Shown one piece after another: positions 18,532 to 28,045 of a DNA stretch of 64,000 nt (within the stretch, counting starts at the first letter, position 1; every line of letters starts with the position of its first letter). Made by a program: the position numbers and the translations under genes. The stretch lies in the NCBI RefSeq assembly GCF_001544515.1, contig NZ_FCOL02000007.1:124001-188000 (forward strand). The letters are read 5' to 3'. This DNA comes from Caballeronia terrestris (GTDB taxonomy: Bacteria; Pseudomonadota; Gammaproteobacteria; Burkholderiales; Burkholderiaceae). A model generated the notes under the pieces. It searched no databases. It saw nothing but the letters and a program-made list of their open reading frames with translations, and had not been told where the DNA came from.

Positions 18532-21500
18532 ATGGCAAACATTACTAAGATTTCCTTCGCATCGAGCGTGACGCGGCTTTTTGCTCGCCTGCTGCTCTGT
18601 TCAATGCTGTTCGCCGCGGCGCCAGGCGCGCACGCCGATCCGGCCCGCGCGATCGCGGCCGGCCGGCCGTTGAAAGACTATCCGGTCCTGACGGTCGGCG
18701 TGCTGTCGGCAGCGGCGGAGCCATCGGCGACGGTTGTACGCGGCGAGCCGGCCGGCTTGAGCATCGACGTACTGCGTGAACTCACCGGCCCGGACGTGCG
18801 ATTCGACGCGCGCACCTATTCCACGATGGCCGAGCTGATCGCCGCGGCGTGCTCGGGCGACGTCGACATTCTCGCGAACGTCTCGCGCGCCGCCGATCAA
18901 AACGGCTGCCTGACCTTCACCGTCCCGTACTCCTTCGATCAGTCGATCATGATCGCGCGCACCGCCGATTTCGCGATGATCTCGCGCGAGGGCATGCGTC
19001 AGGCGGTTGTCGTGATCGAGGAGGGTTATTCGCTCGAAAGACTTATCCGCGAGCGATTCCCCGAAGCGAAGATCCGCACCTATCGCGAGGGCCGGCAGGC
19101 GCTGCAGGCCGTCGCGGACCATTCGGCCGACGTCTATTTCGGCGTCGCGCCCGGTGCAAGCCGCCTGCTCGATGCCACCGAATTCGACACGCTCGGCGTC
19201 GTGCGCACCCAGAATGGCGAGCTGAACGAATCGCGCTTTGCGGTTCCCGCCGGCCGCGTGGCGCTGCGCAACGACTTGAACGAGCGCCTCCTCAAGCTGG
19301 ATTCGGACCGCCTGCACAACATCCGTTCCGCTTCGAGCGATAAACTTCAATCCGGCGCGGACGTTGGCGAGCCGCTTGTGCTGAGCGCGAACGAGCGGCG
19401 CTATCTCCGCGCATTGCAGCCGATCACGGTCGCCTTCGATGCCGACTGGGCGCCGTTCAGCTACGTCGATTCCGACGGACGCGCGCGCGGCATCGCTGTG
19501 GCATATCTCGCGTATCTGTCGAACGCGCTCGGCGTGACTTTTGATCGTCGCGCGTACGCGGATTCATCGGCGGTTTCGCGGGCGTTTGCTCGCCGCGACG
19601 CCGACATGATCCTCACCGCCGAGCAGGACCCGGACAAACTGGCAGGCGGCATCGCGACGGAGCCGCACGATCGCTTCCCGCTCGTCATCGTCGGACGGCA
19701 CGGGCAGGCTGCGTGAAGAACCTTGACGATCTGCCGGTGCGGCGCGTCTCGGTCAGCGAGCGTCTCGCGGCGGACGGCAGCCTCGTCAATCTCGCGCCGA
19801 AGGCGAAGTTCATCGTCGTGCGGAACCTGAACGAAGCGCTCGATCGCGTGGCGAGCGGCGAAGTCGATGCGGCGGTCGGCGATCTCGCTGCGGTCGATCT
19901 CGCGCTGTCTTCCCGATTCGACGATCAACTGAAAATTCTCGGGCCGGCGGGCAAGTCGGAGAGCATCGGATTCGCGCTGCGTCCCGAACTGGCCGGGCTG
20001 GTGCCGCTCGTCGACCGGGCGCTGAAGGCGATGCCCGAAGCCGAGAAGCAGAAGATCAACGTCGCGCGCCAGGCCGCGCTCGCGCAGCCGCAAAGCGGCT
20101 GGAGCGTGAACGCGCTGCGTCTCCTGCCGGCGCTGATCGCGATCGGCGTCGTGCTCGCGGTCACGCTGCGCGCGTTCGTCCTCCCGCAGCGCGAGATGAG
20201 CCGGCGCATCGAAACCGAGGAGGCGCTCGCGACGCAGTTGAGCTTCTAGCGCACGATGATGGAGGTGGTGCCGTATCCGCTCGTCGCGAAGGATCTCGAC
20301 AATCGCTATATCGCGGTCAATCGCGCGTTCGAGGAGGCGCTCGGTGTGCGGCGGGAGGAAATCATCGGGCGTTCGACCGTCGACGTGATGCCGTGGGGCT
20401 CGACTTACAGCGAGCAGATTCACCAATTGTCCGCGCTCAGCATCGCGACCGGGACGCGCCAGCAAGTCGAACTCGAGTTTTGCGACCGGCACGGCCAGCA
20501 GCGCCACGGACTCTTCTGGACCGGCACGTTCAACGCCGCCGACGGAGCGATGGCGGGCATCGTCGGCACGATGATCGACATCAGCGACATCCGCGACGCC
20601 GAAATGCGCGCGCGCGAAAACGAGCGGCGTCTGCACGACGTCACGCGCTCGCTCCCGGCCGTGGTGTTCCAACTGCGCCGCGCGCCCGACGGAAGTCTCA
20701 GCTTTCCGTATATCGGCGGCGACACGCGGCCGCTGTTCGGCGTCGACCTGTTGGATCTCGGCGCGGATCAACTGGCTTGCCTCTCGCAGATTCATCACGA
20801 GGACAAAGGCACGCTTCGCGACGTGATCGAACGCTCCGCGCTGACGCTCGAGCCGGTGCACGCCGAGTTCCGCTCGACCGCCGACGACGGCAAGCGCTGG
20901 GTTCGCGCCGTGCTGGCGGCGCGTCGCGAGGACGACGGCTCGGTCGTGTGGAGCGGCTACTGGGTCGACGCGAGCATCGAGCGCGCGCGGGCCGACGAAC
21001 TGGCGCGGGCGCGTGACACGGCCGAAGCCGCATCGCGCGCGAAAGACGACTTCCTTGCGATGATGAGCCACGAAATCCGCACGCCGATGAACGGCGTGCT
21101 GGGGCTAGTCGAAGTGTTCGAGAACACGCCGCTCAATCCGGACCAGGCGCAGATGCTCGGCATGATCCAGGACTCGGCGAGCGCGCTCCTGCAAATCCTC
21201 GACGACCTGCTCGACTATTCGAAGATCGAAGCGGGGCGTCTCAGTATCGAATCGACGCCGATCGACTTGCGCGAACTCGTCGATAACGCCGTAGGCTTGC
21301 TCGCGGGCCGCGCGCACGAGAAGGGATTGCGGGTACGCGTCGACGTCGCCCCGGAAGTGGCGGCGAGCGTGTGCGGCGACAGCGTTCGGCTGCGTCAGGT
21401 GCTCTTCAACCTGATGAGCAACGCCATCAAGTTCACGATGAAGGGCGAGGTCGCGCTGCGTGTGCAGATGGCCGAGGCGCGCGGCGCCGAGCAGATCATC

Positions 21501-22946
21501 GAATTGTGCGTCGAGGATACCGGCATCGGCATCGCGGCGGACGCGCAGGCGGGCCTCTTCGAGCCGTTCGTGCAGGCGGAGACATCGACGACGCGGCGCT
21601 TCGGCGGAACGGGCCTCGGCCTCACGATTTGTCACAAGCTCGTCGAGCTGATGGGCGGCACGCTTCATCTGCGAAGCGAAGTGGGCGTCGGCACACGCAT
21701 GACCGTGCGGCTCGCGATGCTGGTCGACACCGTGAACTACCAGATCGACGGCCTGCGCGGCAAGAAGGGCATCATCGCGATCGACGACGCGCGCGTCGCG
21801 CGGGCGCTGGTCGACTATGGGCAGGCGCTTGGCCTCGAGCTGCGCGTGCTGTCGCGCACCGACGACACATTAAAGCGCGCGCGCACGTTCGACGGCGTCG
21901 AACTCGTTTTCCTGAGCGATGCGCACAAGGACGCGCTGCCGGTGAAATCGCGCGTGATCCACGTCACGGAAAAGCCGAAGCCAACCGGCTATCGCATTCT
22001 CGACGACGATATCCGCGTGAGCGTCAATCCGATCTCGTGGCGCGGTCTCGGCGCCGCATGCGTCGCCGCGCTGACCGGACTGCCGCAGATCGTGTCGCGC
22101 GCAACGGCCGGCGTCGAGACAAACATGCAGGCGCCGGATCGCGACAAGGCGTTGAAGAGCGGCAGGCTCGTGCTCGTCGCCGAGGATCATCCTGTGAATC
22201 AGGAGCTGATCCGGCATCAGCTTTCGCTGCTCGGCTTCGCTTGCGACGTCGCGCACGATGGCGCCGAGGCGCTAGCGGCGCTCAAGAACACGCGCTACGG
22301 CTTCCTGATCACCGATTGTCATATGCCGAACATGACGGGCTACGAGCTTGCGCGGCGCGTGCGGACGAGCGAGTTGGGCACGTCGCGGCGTCTTCCGATT
22401 CTCGGCATCACGGCGAGTACCGCGCCGGAAGAACCGCGGATGTGTCGCGAGGCCGGCATGGACGACTGTCTCGTCAAGCCGACCCGTCTCGCCACGTTGC
22501 GTGATCACCTGCATCGCTGGCGCACCGTCGATGCGCCCGAACCGATCGAGCAGAAGATCGAGCGGAAGCCGGCTACGTCGATGGCGTCTATGTCGCCTAT
22601 GTCCGACGCCGAACTCGATCTGACGTACATGACCCAGTTATGGGGCAGCGAAACGACGGTGAAAGCGCTGCTGGATTCGTTCGTGTCTTCTTTTCGCGAC
22701 GATCTCGCGACGCTAAAGCCGCTGCTGGAAAACGGCTCCGTCGAGCGATTGAGGGAATGGCATCATCGCGTGTTCGGGGCGGCGAGCGTGTTGCAGTATC
22801 GCCCGCTGCTCGCCGCGCTCGAAGCGTTCCGTAGCGACCTGTCGGAGAAATCGCGCGTGCAGCGCCGTGACGACGGTAAGGCGCTGATCGCGCGCTGCGA
22901 GATTCTGCTCGAGCGCATCGAAACGCAATGCGCAGCGATCGCATAG
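18532..22946 (+). pseudogene. BvgS-type hybrid sensor histidine kinase, broken by a frameshift and an amber codon
   Basis: Read as one gene this encodes about 1470 residues: signal peptide, two periplasmic SBP_bac_3 (Venus-flytrap) domains, a membrane segment, PAS domains, HisKA, HATPase_c, receiver and HPt, which is the BvgS/EvgS layout. Piece 1 (18532-19716) has a signal peptide ending GAHA, the first flytrap domain, and the start of the second (ITVAFDADWAPFSYVDSDGR). It then hits TGA. Piece 2 continues in the -1 frame from 19713 (VKNLDDLPVRRVSVSERLA), completing the second flytrap domain and a membrane helix (LLPALIAIGVVLAVTLRAF). It ends at TAG (20247-20249). Piece 3 is in the same frame as piece 2. 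Restoring one G near 19713 would read A-A-V-K-N-L, and TAG for CAG would read F-Q-R-T-M-M. Two independent lesions argue for a true pseudogene. A ~23 nt gap follows the aquaporin. Confidence 0.8.
20256..22946 (+). CDS. Kinase-core fragment of the broken hybrid sensor (PAS-PAS-HisKA-HATPase-REC-HPt)
   Basis: The open 896-codon 3' part of the hybrid kinase gene. The domains in order are as follows. A PAS domain comes first (about 5-115, MEVVPYPLVAKDLDNRYIAV). A second PAS-like domain follows (about 130-240). HisKA has phospho-His in MSHEIRTPMNGVLG (about 265-280). HATPase_c has N box NLMSNAIKF, G1 DTGIGI, F box and G2 FGGTGLGLTI (to about 485). A degenerate receiver-like stretch is next (about 500-610). 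A receiver with acceptor Asp in ITDCHMPNM follows (about 640-755). A C-terminal HPt domain has HHRVFGAASVL as the likely phospho-His helix. All kinase motifs look intact. Without the amber upstream it would be membrane-anchored; as it stands it could only be made as a soluble, unanchored protein from an internal ATG, with no clear ribosome-binding site. Confidence 0.75.
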   Translation: MMEVVPYPLVAKDLDNRYIAVNRAFEEALGVRREEIIGRSTVDVMPWGSTYSEQIHQLSALSIATGTRQQVELEFCDRHGQQRHGLFWTGTFNAADGAMAGIVGTMIDISDIRDAEMRARENERRLHDVTRSLPAVVFQLRRAPDGSLSFPYIGGDTRPLFGVDLLDLGADQLACLSQIHHEDKGTLRDVIERSALTLEPVHAEFRSTADDGKRWVRAVLAARREDDGSVVWSGYWVDASIERARADELARARDTAEAASRAKDDFLAMMSHEIRTPMNGVLGLVEVFENTPLNPDQAQMLGMIQDSASALLQILDDLLDYSKIEAGRLSIESTPIDLRELVDNAVGLLAGRAHEKGLRVRVDVAPEVAASVCGDSVRLRQVLFNLMSNAIKFTMKGEVALRVQMAEARGAEQIIELCVEDTGIGIAADAQAGLFEPFVQAETSTTRRFGGTGLGLTICHKLVELMGGTLHLRSEVGVGTRMTVRLAMLVDTVNYQIDGLRGKKGIIAIDDARVARALVDYGQALGLELRVLSRTDDTLKRARTFDGVELVFLSDAHKDALPVKSRVIHVTEKPKPTGYRILDDDIRVSVNPISWRGLGAACVAALTGLPQIVSRATAGVETNMQAPDRDKALKSGRLVLVAEDHPVNQELIRHQLSLLGFACDVAHDGAEALAALKNTRYGFLITDCHMPNMTGYELARRVRTSELGTSRRLPILGITASTAPEEPRMCREAGMDDCLVKPTRLATLRDHLHRWRTVDAPEPIEQKIERKPATSMASMSPMSDAELDLTYMTQLWGSETTVKALLDSFVSSFRDDLATLKPLLENGSVERLREWHHRVFGAASVLQYRPLLAALEAFRSDLSEKSRVQRRDDGKALIARCEILLERIETQCAAIA

Positions 22947-22979
22947 CGCATTTCAGCTTACGTCGAGAGTGAAACTGAA

Positions 22980-23002
22980 CGCGGCTCCGGCCGCGTTTTT
23001 TT
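22980..23002 (+). terminator. Intrinsic terminator after the hybrid kinase gene
   Basis: A 6-bp GC stem (CGCGGC / GCCGCG) with a TCCG loop is followed by seven T residues, 34 nt after the kinase stop. Its T run overlaps the stop of the convergent lysR-type gene. Confidence 0.85.
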
Positions 23003-23933
23003 ACGCCGCTGACGATTGAAAGTGCGTTGCCGACGCATCGTCGCGGAAAAAAGCGAGCGTGAAATCGACGAACGCGCGCGTCTTCGCCGACACATGCCGG
23101 CGTCCCGGATATACCAGCGACACCTCCTTGTCCGCGCCCTTGATCGCGAAATCCGGCAAGAGACGCACGAGCGCGCCGCTTTCGATGTCGCGCGCGACGT
23201 GGCTTTCGGGCAGCACGGTCACGCCCATCCCGCAGATCGCCGCTTGCCGCAGCATCTGCGAGTTGTTGACCGTGTACGCGGGATCGAGCGTGACGTCTTC
23301 GTCGTCGCCGGAAGGGCCGGTGAACGACCACGTCGAGCCGTGAATATCGGACGATGGCGCGAGGAACGCGTGCTTCGCGAGCGCGGCGGGGCGCGCTGGC
23401 GTGCCGTAGAGCGCGAGATAGCCGGGCGCGGCGACAACGACCGGCATCACCCTGAACAGTGGTCGATTGATCAGCGTTCCGCTGTTGACGAGCCGCGGCA
23501 CGACAATACCGACATCGAAACCTTCGTCGACGAGATCGACTGGCCGGTGCAGCAGCGTCAGGCGGAGTTTCACGTTGGGGAAGCCATCTCGAAAGGCGCT
23601 CAGGAGCGGCGTGAGCCCCAGCAAGGAAAATGACGCCGACGCGACGAGCTTGAGCGTGCCGGAAGGATCGGTGGAACTGCTCGTGATCGACGCCTCGACC
23701 TCTTCGACCTGTTCGAGCACCGCCTTGCAGCCGAGCGCGTAGGTGCGCCCGGCTTCGGTCAGCGAGACGCTGCGCGTGGTGCGGTTCAAGAGGCGCGTAT
23801 TGAGATGGGCTTCGAGCAGCGCGACGTAACGGGTCACGACAGCGTTCGACAGTTCGAGCCCGGCCGCGGCCCGTCCGAACGATCCCGCTTCCGCGACCTT
23901 CAGAAAAACGCGCATGGCTTGCAGATGATTCAT
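23001..23933 (-). CDS. LysR-family transcriptional regulator
   Basis: A 310-residue LysR-type regulator. Residues 1-60 are the winged HTH (MNHLQAMRVFLKVAEAGSFG, then NAVVTRYVALLEAHLNTRLL and RTTRSVSLTEAGRTY). Residues 90-300 form the inducer-binding domain (SGTLKLVASASFSLLGLTPL and onward). It belongs to the group resembling the CrgA/DntR-like branch that acts alone on divergent targets. It is transcribed away from the porin gene, with a 455-nt shared upstream region, so the porin or a distant gene could be its target. The ligand is unknown. Its 3' end converges on the kinase terminator. Confidence 0.9.
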   Translation of the reverse strand: MNHLQAMRVFLKVAEAGSFGRAAAGLELSNAVVTRYVALLEAHLNTRLLNRTTRSVSLTEAGRTYALGCKAVLEQVEEVEASITSSSTDPSGTLKLVASASFSLLGLTPLLSAFRDGFPNVKLRLTLLHRPVDLVDEGFDVGIVVPRLVNSGTLINRPLFRVMPVVVAAPGYLALYGTPARPAALAKHAFLAPSSDIHGSTWSFTGPSGDDEDVTLDPAYTVNNSQMLRQAAICGMGVTVLPESHVARDIESGALVRLLPDFAIKGADKEVSLVYPGRRHVSAKTRAFVDFTLAFFRDDASATHFQSSAA

Positions 23934-24388
23934 GGTCGTGCCCGATGAAAATGCGCGCTGGCAGAAAGGCGCGGCGGATGATCGGCAGCGCTCGGGACAG
24001 ACGAGGCGCCGGCTACGCGCGCGATATTAATTACTTGCCCATCACGACGAGATACGACTTTTCCTAAATCTCAGGGACGCCGCTATCGGTGCCCTGTCGC
24101 GTGTGCGCAACTTTGATGAATATTTCGGAATCCGCATCTAAATTTGAGATACCGATAAGCCTATGGGGCGTAAGTGTTTCCCCGTATCAAAATTGCATTT
24201 TTTGAGTTATTCGAAATGATTTTTGTGGTTCATTTGGTGGTTGCTGGAATTGGACGCGTCCTAAACTTTGGTCTGCCGAATAACGGTGTCCGGAAAACCG
24301 GAGGCGCGGTGTACGAGGTTCTGGCGAAGAGCGCAGGCGCCGCGTTTAGCAACCAATCGAGTCGCGAGACTCATCCAAAGGATCACAC
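23934..24388. other. Divergent intergenic region between lysR-type regulator and porin
   Basis: 455 nt without a credible gene. It contains AT-rich stretches at about 24025-24065 and 24110-24235, and a GGACGCGTCC palindrome at about 24253-24262, roughly 130 nt before the porin start. A 72-codon open frame inside (24174-24392) shows no recognisable sequence. The length suggests a long porin 5' leader or several regulator sites; neither can be pinned down here. Confidence 0.4.
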
Positions 24389-25531
24389 ATGAAAAAGACT
24401 CTGATTGTGGCGGCCGTATCCGCTTCGTTCGCGACTGCCGCGAGTGCGCAGAGCAGCGTGACGCTGTACGGGATTGTCGATGCGGGCTTCACCTATGTGA
24501 ACAACGAAGCCACGGCGCAAGGCGATGCCAATACCCACAACGCCACCGTACGCTTGGCCGGCAGCAACGTACAGGACAGCCGCTGGGGCCTCAAGGGTCA
24601 AGAAGACCTCGGTCGTGGCATGAAGGCAATCTTCACGTTGGAAAGCGGTTTCGACGTCACCAACGGTCGGTCGCAACAAGATGGCCGAATTTTCGGCCGT
24701 CAGGCATTCGTCGGCGTGACGAGCAACGACTTCGGCACCGTGACGCTCGGTCGCCAGTACGACTCCGTGGTCGACTATCTGGGTCCGCTGACGGCAAACG
24801 GTTCGTGGGGCGGTACGTACTTCACGCATCCGTTCGACAATGACAACACCTACAATTCGTTCCGCGTGAACAATTCGGTGAAGTATCAAAGCGCGAACTA
24901 CGGCGGCTTCTCGTTCGGCGGCCTCTATGGTTTCTCGAATGCCGCCGGCGGATTTGCTTCGAACCGTGCTTACAGCGCCGGCATGCAGTACGCGAACGGT
25001 CCGTTCAAGATCGCCGCGGCTTACCTGCAAACGCAGAACACGAACTCGGGTAACGCGGGCGGTGCGATCACCGATACGCTGGATGCGAATCGCCTCAGCG
25101 TCGGTCTCGTTCCGAGCCAGTCGCAACGCACGTACGGCGTAGGCGCGAATTACTCGGTCGGCGCCCTGACGTTCGGCGGTCTGTGGACGCAATCGCGTTT
25201 CCAGTACGACATGGGCGATTCGGCTCTTCGCTTCAACAACTACGAGCTGAACGCACGCTACAACCTCACGCCCGCACTGGCACTCGGCGGTGCATACACG
25301 TACACGGACGTGAAGGGCTCCGTGCCGGGTTCGCGTAACAGCGACCACACGCAGTATCATCAGATTGGTCTCCAGGCCGACTATTCGCTCTCGAAGCGCA
25401 CCGACATCTACGCGGAAGGTGTCGCGCAATTTACGGCTAGCGATGGCCGCTACGCCAACGTCTACGGCACTGCACCGTCGAGCAGTGGCAATCAGGTCGT
25501 TGTCACGACGGGTATCCGTCACCGCTTCTAA
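24389..25531 (+). CDS. Trimeric outer-membrane porin (gram-negative porin family, OpcP/Omp38-like)
   Basis: General diffusion porin of the beta-proteobacterial Porin_4 type, 380 residues. A Sec signal MKKTLIVAAVSASFATAASA is cleaved before QSSVTLYGIVDAGFTYVNN, the classic first strand of this family. Further family marks are SRWGLKGQEDLGRGMKAIFTLESGF, FGRQAFVGV and TVTLGRQYDSV. The final strand ends in GIRHRF, with the terminal Phe needed by the BAM assembly machinery. A purine-rich AAAGGA ribosome-binding site precedes the ATG. Codon use is cleaner and less GC-extreme than in its neighbours, as expected for a highly expressed gene. A stable hairpin follows the stop. Confidence 0.95.
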   Translation: MKKTLIVAAVSASFATAASAQSSVTLYGIVDAGFTYVNNEATAQGDANTHNATVRLAGSNVQDSRWGLKGQEDLGRGMKAIFTLESGFDVTNGRSQQDGRIFGRQAFVGVTSNDFGTVTLGRQYDSVVDYLGPLTANGSWGGTYFTHPFDNDNTYNSFRVNNSVKYQSANYGGFSFGGLYGFSNAAGGFASNRAYSAGMQYANGPFKIAAAYLQTQNTNSGNAGGAITDTLDANRLSVGLVPSQSQRTYGVGANYSVGALTFGGLWTQSRFQYDMGDSALRFNNYELNARYNLTPALALGGAYTYTDVKGSVPGSRNSDHTQYHQIGLQADYSLSKRTDIYAEGVAQFTASDGRYANVYGTAPSSSGNQVVVTTGIRHRF

Positions 25532-25554
25532 AGCGACTTGATCGGTAAGCAGTA

Positions 25555-25584
25555 GCAGAAGGGCACCGCAAGGTGCCCTTCTGC
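25555..25584 (+). terminator. Strong hairpin after the porin gene
   Basis: A 13-bp perfect stem (GCAGAAGGGCACC / GGTGCCCTTCTGC) closes on a GCAA (GNRA-type) tetraloop 24 nt after the stop. No T tract follows, so it may protect the 3' end of the mRNA or assist termination rather than be a textbook terminator. Confidence 0.7.
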
Positions 25585-25702
25585 ATTGCCGCTTCCCAAA
25601 ACACCAATCAAACGAGGTGATTCCAAATGCACTAACATGGACTAGAGATGAGCGCCGGGGCGATGTGATGCACGCGGTCATCCGTCACAGGAGAGCATAA
25701 AA

Positions 25703-26149
25703 ATGAAGTCGATATTCAGACCACGTCTCGGCTTGGCGACTGTCCTCGTGTTGTCGGCGTTGACATCGGCGGGCGCTTTCGCCGATACCGTTGCGTTGAA
25801 GGCGAACCTCCAGCCGTCGAGCGAAGTGCCGCCGCGCGTGAGCAAGGGGCACGGCGTCGTCGAGGCGAATTTCGATACGACCAGCAAGACGCTGACCTGG
25901 ACCGCGACCTATGCGGAACTGTCCGGCCCGGTTACGATGGCGCATTTCCACGGCCCCGCGCCGGTCGGGCAGAACGCGAAGCCGCAAGTCCCGGTCGATA
26001 AAGGCGCGCTCGCCAGCCCGATGAAAGGGCAGGCCACGCTGACGGATCAGCAGATCACCGACCTGATGGCCGGCCAGTGGTACTTCAACATCCACACGGC
26101 GGAAAACCCGTCTGGCGAAATTCGCGGCCAGGTCGTGCCGGCCAATTGA
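25703..26149 (+). CDS. Secreted CHRD-domain protein
   Basis: A 148-residue exported protein. An N-terminal signal peptide with a hydrophobic core (ATVLVLSALTSAGA) ends at AFA-D (about residue 27). The rest is a single CHRD domain: LKANLQPSSEVPPRVSKGHG, then LTWTATYAELSGPVTMAHFH and the conserved end YFNIHTAENPSGEIRGQV. The domain is named from chordin and is widespread in bacterial periplasmic proteins without a known reaction. A good GGAGAG ribosome-binding site lies 11 nt upstream of the ATG. The esterase gene starts 19 nt downstream, so the two may be cotranscribed. Confidence 0.88.
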   Translation: MKSIFRPRLGLATVLVLSALTSAGAFADTVALKANLQPSSEVPPRVSKGHGVVEANFDTTSKTLTWTATYAELSGPVTMAHFHGPAPVGQNAKPQVPVDKGALASPMKGQATLTDQQITDLMAGQWYFNIHTAENPSGEIRGQVVPAN

Positions 26150-26168
26150 AGCGCATGGATCGCGCCCG

Positions 26169-27119
26169 ATGAGCTGGCAAAGCGCGTTGGCCTGCTGGAT
26201 CGTGCGCCGGCGGATGCGGCCCGAGACGGCGAAACCGGTCATCGATGTCGCGCGAGCGCGGGCTTATACCGCGCGGCGCGTCTGGTCTCCGAAGGTGCCG
26301 CCCGGCTGGCGTCTGACCGAACACTACGACATACATGCCGCCCCACTGCGCGGCGAATCGCTCACCTCTGCCGCCCCACAGCACATCACGATTCTCTATC
26401 TGCATGGCGGCGGTTATTACTTCTGCTCGCCGCGCAGTCATCGGTCGCTGGTGTTTCCGCTCGCGACGCGCACCGATGCGCGCATCCTCTCGCTCGACTA
26501 TCGCCTGGCTCCCGAGCACCGCTTTCCGTGCGCACTCGACGACGCCGTCGCCGCCTATCGCCGATTACTCGCCGATGGCGTTCCCGCGCGGTCGATCGCC
26601 ATCGCGGGTGATTCCGCCGGCGGCGGCCTCGCGCTCGCGACGCTGCTCAAGTTACGCGACGCAGCCGATCCGTTGCCGGCATGCGGCGTTCTGTTCTCGC
26701 CGTGGACAGACCTCGCTTCGACCGGCGCGTCGATCGTGACGAACGACGGCCGCGACCCGATGTTCCACGGCGCGGCGCTCGCTCGCGCGGCGAAGGTCTA
26801 TCTCGGCGATGCCGACGCGACAAATCCCTACGCTTCCCCGCTATACGGCCGATTCGAAGGCCTCCCGCCGCTGTTGATTCAAGCCGGCGACACGGAAGTG
26901 CTCCTCGACGACTCGATAAGAGTCGCGGACAAGGCGCGCGCGGCAGGCGTGACGGTCGATCTGGAGATTTGGTCGAATGTGCCGCACGGCTTCCAGTTGT
27001 TCGCGCCGTTCATGCCGGAGGCGAATCGCGCGCTCGAACGTGCCGCCCGCTTCATCCGCGAAGCGACTCGACCGCAACGCGCCAACGCTCAGCGGCTCCC
27101 GGAGACATCGATCGTTTGA
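26169..27119 (+). CDS. HSL-type alpha/beta hydrolase (esterase/lipase)
   Basis: Cytoplasmic carboxylesterase of the hormone-sensitive-lipase family, 316 residues. The oxyanion-hole motif LYLHGGGYYFCSPRSHR is at about 77-93. The nucleophile elbow is IAGDSAGGGLALA (Ser at about 149). The acidic residue lies in LLIQAGDTEVLLDDSIR (about 238-254), and the His in NVPHGFQLFAPFMPEA (about 275). All catalytic residues are present. The substrate is unknown; the family prefers short-chain acyl esters. The gene's 3' end overlaps the convergent EcsC-like gene by 31 nt. Confidence 0.9.
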   Translation: MSWQSALACWIVRRRMRPETAKPVIDVARARAYTARRVWSPKVPPGWRLTEHYDIHAAPLRGESLTSAAPQHITILYLHGGGYYFCSPRSHRSLVFPLATRTDARILSLDYRLAPEHRFPCALDDAVAAYRRLLADGVPARSIAIAGDSAGGGLALATLLKLRDAADPLPACGVLFSPWTDLASTGASIVTNDGRDPMFHGAALARAAKVYLGDADATNPYASPLYGRFEGLPPLLIQAGDTEVLLDDSIRVADKARAAGVTVDLEIWSNVPHGFQLFAPFMPEANRALERAARFIREATRPQRANAQRLPETSIV

Positions 27120-27937
27120 TAGGCCCGCTCGATGGCCACCTGGCCGTATTGCCGTTCAAGCCGCCGCACGGTGAAATGGCCGTGCGCCATTTGCTGGAAG
27201 TGGTCGATGAACACCGTGTTCACCATTGCGCCGAGCACCGCGCCGATCGCCGGAATTGACTTGGCCGCGACCTGTTCGCTCACCTGCACTGAGAACCGCG
27301 ACGCCACCGTGTGCAAGAACTTGATGAGCGCCGTCGATCCGTGGCTGCTCAAACCCTTCGCCGCGATCTCGTTGGTCGCTCTCGAGACCGACTGCGCCAG
27401 CGCGCCGCGCACGATGAAATAGCCGAGGTCGGCATTGTCGTCACTCTTGCTCGGCCCGCCCATGCCGAGCACCATCATGCATTGCAGTTGCGTGTCGATC
27501 CGATGGATGTCCTCGCCTTCGCTGCGCGCGATGTCGCAGATCGAGCGGAACATCAGCGTCGTCGTGACGGGCAGCTCGACCGGCAGCGCGAACATGCCGA
27601 ACGCGCCGCCCGCGGCGCCGGTCGTCGCGACCGCGAGCTTGTGCATCAGGTTGTGCGGCTTGTCGGGCGTGGGCGCCATCAGCGAATCGAATGGTGACGA
27701 CTTGCCTAGCGTGCGCAGCGCGAGTTGCAGGCATTTTTTCAGCGCGAGTTGCGTCGCTTCGTCGATCTTTTCCTGCGCGATGTTCGGCATCTTCGCCATC
27801 AGCTTCTCGATCGGCGAGCCGACGACGCTCGCGAGCTTCATCGTCAGCGACGGGCTTTCGAGCGCCTCCTTCGCGTGGCGCAGCGCCTCGAGGTCGTCGG
27901 TGGAAAGGGGCGTGGTGGCGATCGGCGTGGGTTCCAT
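27089..27937 (-). CDS. EcsC-family protein
   Basis: A 282-residue protein of the EcsC family, whose Bacillus member is encoded beside the EcsAB transporter and has no assigned reaction. The family core is visible: a Gly-rich hydrophobic segment VATTGAAGGAFGMFALPVELPVTT (here split by position, about 105-130), SICDIARSEGEDI, and C-terminal SKSIPAIGAVLGA-like and VNTVFIDHFQQMA blocks. The ATG at 27937 was preferred; the frame is open 30 codons further but that part is low-complexity. Convergent 3' overlap with the esterase means the two messages share 31 nt of antisense. Probably membrane-associated; function unknown. Confidence 0.8.
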   Translation of the reverse strand: MEPTPIATTPLSTDDLEALRHAKEALESPSLTMKLASVVGSPIEKLMAKMPNIAQEKIDEATQLALKKCLQLALRTLGKSSPFDSLMAPTPDKPHNLMHKLAVATTGAAGGAFGMFALPVELPVTTTLMFRSICDIARSEGEDIHRIDTQLQCMMVLGMGGPSKSDDNADLGYFIVRGALAQSVSRATNEIAAKGLSSHGSTALIKFLHTVASRFSVQVSEQVAAKSIPAIGAVLGAMVNTVFIDHFQQMAHGHFTVRRLERQYGQVAIERAYQTIDVSGSR

Positions 27938-28045
27938 TTTTGGCTTCTTGAAATAGTAAGAGAGTGCGTCCGGGAGCAGATTAGAGCGTTTTCGCGTGCT
28001 AAGATTCGATTTCCGTTGACTCGTCAACTATTGCGACAGCCAAAA

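Noticed and set aside
19701..20260. Programmed frameshift and stop read-through in the hybrid kinase
   Set aside because: No slippery heptamer or downstream structure is evident at 19713 and two separate recoding events would be needed; mutation is simpler.
24174..24392. 72-codon open frame upstream of the porin
   Set aside because: No recognisable sequence, poor start context and AT-rich leader composition; it runs into the porin start in another frame.
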